From Erythrobacter sp. (GTDB lineage: Bacteria; Pseudomonadota; Alphaproteobacteria; Sphingomonadales; Sphingomonadaceae), in NCBI RefSeq assembly GCF_011765465.1, contig NZ_CP050265.1, positions 1,736,001-1,800,000 of the forward strand: a DNA stretch of 64,000 nt. The letters are read 5' to 3'. The number at the start of each line of letters is the position of its first letter. Position 1 is the first letter of the stretch. This document shows positions 62,463-64,000 of this stretch, piece after piece. The notes under the pieces were generated by a model that was not told where the DNA came from, did no database searches, and worked only from the letters and a program-made list of their open reading frames with translations. Position numbers and translations under genes: made by a program.

Positions 62463-63575
62463 CTATCCCTTCAGCCTTTCGCTCACGATCTCGCCGCCCT
62501 TGGTCAGGCGGATCGCATCGCCGATTTCCTCGTCGAGTTCGGGCTTGCCCGCCTCCTTGTCCCAGAAGGCCGAGAGGAAATTGAAATGGTTGCGCGCGAA
62601 CAGCGCCGATGCGTCGGCGGGAAGATGCGCGGGCGTGTTCGAATAGCCCATGATCTTCACCCCGTGCTTCACCACGACCTCGTCGGGCTTCGAGCCCTCG
62701 ACATTGCCGCCCTGCGCGACGGCGAGGTCGAAGATCACGCTGCCTTCCTTCATCGTCGCGATCTGTTCGTCGGTGATCAGCACCGGCGCCTTGCGCCCCG
62801 GGATGAGCGCGGTCGTGATGACGAGATCCTGCTTGGCGATGTGTTCGGAAACGAGCGCGGCCTGCTTGGCCTTCTGCTCATCGCTGAGTTCGGCCGCGTA
62901 ACCGCCCTCGCCAGCCGCCTCCAGCCCTTCGGCGAAAACCGCCTTGGCGCCCAATGAGGTGATCTGTTCCGCGGTCTCGGGCCGCACGTCGGTCGCCGAA
63001 ACCTGCGCGCCGAGGCGCTTCGCCGTCGCGATCGCCTGGAGGCCCGCAACGCCCACGCCCATGACGAAGCAGCGCGCCGCCTGCACCGTGCCGGCCGCGG
63101 TCATCATCATCGGGAAGGCGCGCCCGTATTCGTCCGCCGCCGCAACCACCGCCTTGTATCCGGCGAGGTTCGACTGGCTGGAAAGCACGTCCATCGACTG
63201 CGCGCGGGTGATGCGCGGCATGAATTCCATCGACAGCGCCTCGAGCCCGGCCTTGGCATAGGCTTCGACCCGCTCGCCCTGCTGGAAGGGATCGAACAGC
63301 GCCGCGACCCACGCGCCCGGCTTCGCGCCCTTGAGCAGCGCCACGTCAGGCGCCTGCACGCCGAGGACGATGTCCGCGTCCTTGATCACCGCCGCCGCAT
63401 CGCCGGTGGTCGCGCCCGCTTCGCCATAGGCTTCGTCGGTGATCGAGGCGGACGCGCCCGCGCCTGCCTCGACCGCGACTTCATTGCCGAGGCCGATGAA
63501 TTTCTTCACCGTTTCCGGCGTCGCCGCGACGCGCGTTTCCCCTGCGGCGCGTTCTTTCAGGACTGCGATCTTCAC
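62463..63575 (-). CDS. NAD(P) transhydrogenase subunit alpha part 1
   Basis: A 370-residue soluble NAD(H)-binding subunit (PntAA, dI). KIAVLKERAAGETRVAATPETVKK opens the fold, RAQSMDVLSSQSNLAGYKAV and MGVGVAGLQAIATAKRLGA bind the cofactor, and VQGGNVEGS-type sequence (AQGGNVEGSKP) follows. The GTG start at 63575 has GGGGGG eight bases upstream. It is the first enzyme gene of the pntAA-pntAB-pntB operon. Confidence 0.95.
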   Translation of the reverse strand: MKIAVLKERAAGETRVAATPETVKKFIGLGNEVAVEAGAGASASITDEAYGEAGATTGDAAAVIKDADIVLGVQAPDVALLKGAKPGAWVAALFDPFQQGERVEAYAKAGLEALSMEFMPRITRAQSMDVLSSQSNLAGYKAVVAAADEYGRAFPMMMTAAGTVQAARCFVMGVGVAGLQAIATAKRLGAQVSATDVRPETAEQITSLGAKAVFAEGLEAAGEGGYAAELSDEQKAKQAALVSEHIAKQDLVITTALIPGRKAPVLITDEQIATMKEGSVIFDLAVAQGGNVEGSKPDEVVVKHGVKIMGYSNTPAHLPADASALFARNHFNFLSAFWDKEAGKPELDEEIGDAIRLTKGGEIVSERLKG

Positions 63576-63613
63576 TAATGCCCCCCAGGAAGCTTCGGCA
63601 AGATTTCGGGCGT

Positions 63614-63736
63614 TTACCCGGCGATGAGCGAGACGACGAACAGGGTGATGAGGGCGATGATCGGGACGGCCCACTTGAGCGCGGTCATGAACGACTCATA
63701 GGTCGAGCGCGCCTTGTCCATGTCGTGCGTTGCCAT
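63614..63736 (-). CDS. aa3-type cytochrome c oxidase subunit IV
   Basis: A 40-residue single-helix membrane protein. MATHDMDKARSTYESFM and the following helix (WAVPIIALITLFVVSLIAG) are the bacterial aa3 subunit IV signature; the subunit packs against the oxidase core. Its gene directly precedes the transhydrogenase operon, an arrangement seen in alphaproteobacteria. It is too short for many gene callers. Confidence 0.9.
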   Translation of the reverse strand: MATHDMDKARSTYESFMTALKWAVPIIALITLFVVSLIAG

Positions 63737-64000
63737 GATTGTTTGTTCCCCTTGAAAGTGCCTAACGGGATTCAGGGCAAAAGGTTGCCGTGAAAAGTGA
63801 TAGGCGCACGCGTTATCCGAGCCTGCCCGCACGCTCAAGTGCGCAGCTTCCCATTTGCGCCTCTGACCGGGCGCGACAAAGACCGGGCAATGCCAACAGG
63901 CTTAATCCAGTCTTTACCTGCCTGCCGTAAAGCGATCCGACGTTTCACCCCGGGACGGTTGTCCGGGGCGCTGAGGGAGCTTGGGCACGCGGCCATGTCG

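Noticed and set aside
63737..64000. A gene in the last 260 bases
   Set aside because: No open frame with protein-like sequence; it probably holds the promoter region of the cox subunit IV gene and of a gene beyond the window.

Overview
The window is GC-rich, densely packed chromosomal DNA from an alphaproteobacterium. The mix points to Sphingomonadales, probably an Erythrobacter-like marine or aerobic lineage: two TonB-dependent receptors, short-form HisG beside HisD, PurS/PurQ, a three-gene proton-translocating transhydrogenase behind a 40-residue aa3-oxidase subunit IV, H+-pyrophosphatase, carotenoid oxygenase, and frequent ATGA/GTGA gene overlaps. That placement is inference from gene content. 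There is no rRNA, CRISPR array, insertion sequence or prophage; the only RNA gene recognised is tRNA-Phe(GAA).

Layout. 0-5 kb: small metabolic genes (DUF1428, GST, J-domain protein, BolA, Nudix, pirin, SDR, alpha/beta hydrolase). 5-11 kb: hisG-hisD-nusB, thiL, and hppA with a structured leader and a strong terminator. 11-17 kb: FemAB-like acetyltransferase with a JmjC/cupin-like protein, tesB, a double-domain universal stress protein behind a perfect FNR-type box, and a carotenoid oxygenase carrying an in-frame 11-residue repeat. 17-26 kb: S24/S26-like protein, MarR, uvrC, an animal-type haem peroxidase, an HI0933-type flavoprotein, and a TonB receptor with a large insertion of two Cys-bounded modules. 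26-33 kb: infA-maf-RNase E/G-like-yacG, tRNA-Phe, purC, a second TonB receptor, purS-purQ.

33-40.5 kb is the standout. A GGDEF-EAL membrane protein diverges from a cluster of five same-strand genes: a small protein built of three 31-residue coiled-coil repeats; photoactive yellow protein (PYP) with its chromophore cysteine; a CheA-derived protein with a degenerate ATPase domain and an intact CheW-like domain; a MIO-type aromatic ammonia-lyase; and a short acyl-CoA-ligase-like protein. The last two match the known PYP chromophore route (tyrosine to p-coumarate to p-coumaroyl-CoA), but both are divergent. The CheA/CheW-like and coiled-coil proteins are not standard PYP partners known to me and suggest a blue-light signalling system. 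Unusual dyads lie upstream of the first gene and of pyp.

40.5-64 kb: DUF1826 and MerC genes diverging over a Zur-like box, glmS, two EamA transporters, an LtaS-like sulfatase-fold protein, an isolated cpaF, two entericidin-type lipoproteins, a methyltransferase/acyl-CoA synthetase pair, an ABA4-like protein, dGTPase, racemase, a frameshifted dihaem cytochrome next to a parallel beta-helix protein, a TPR protein, pntB-pntA2-pntA1 and cox subunit IV.
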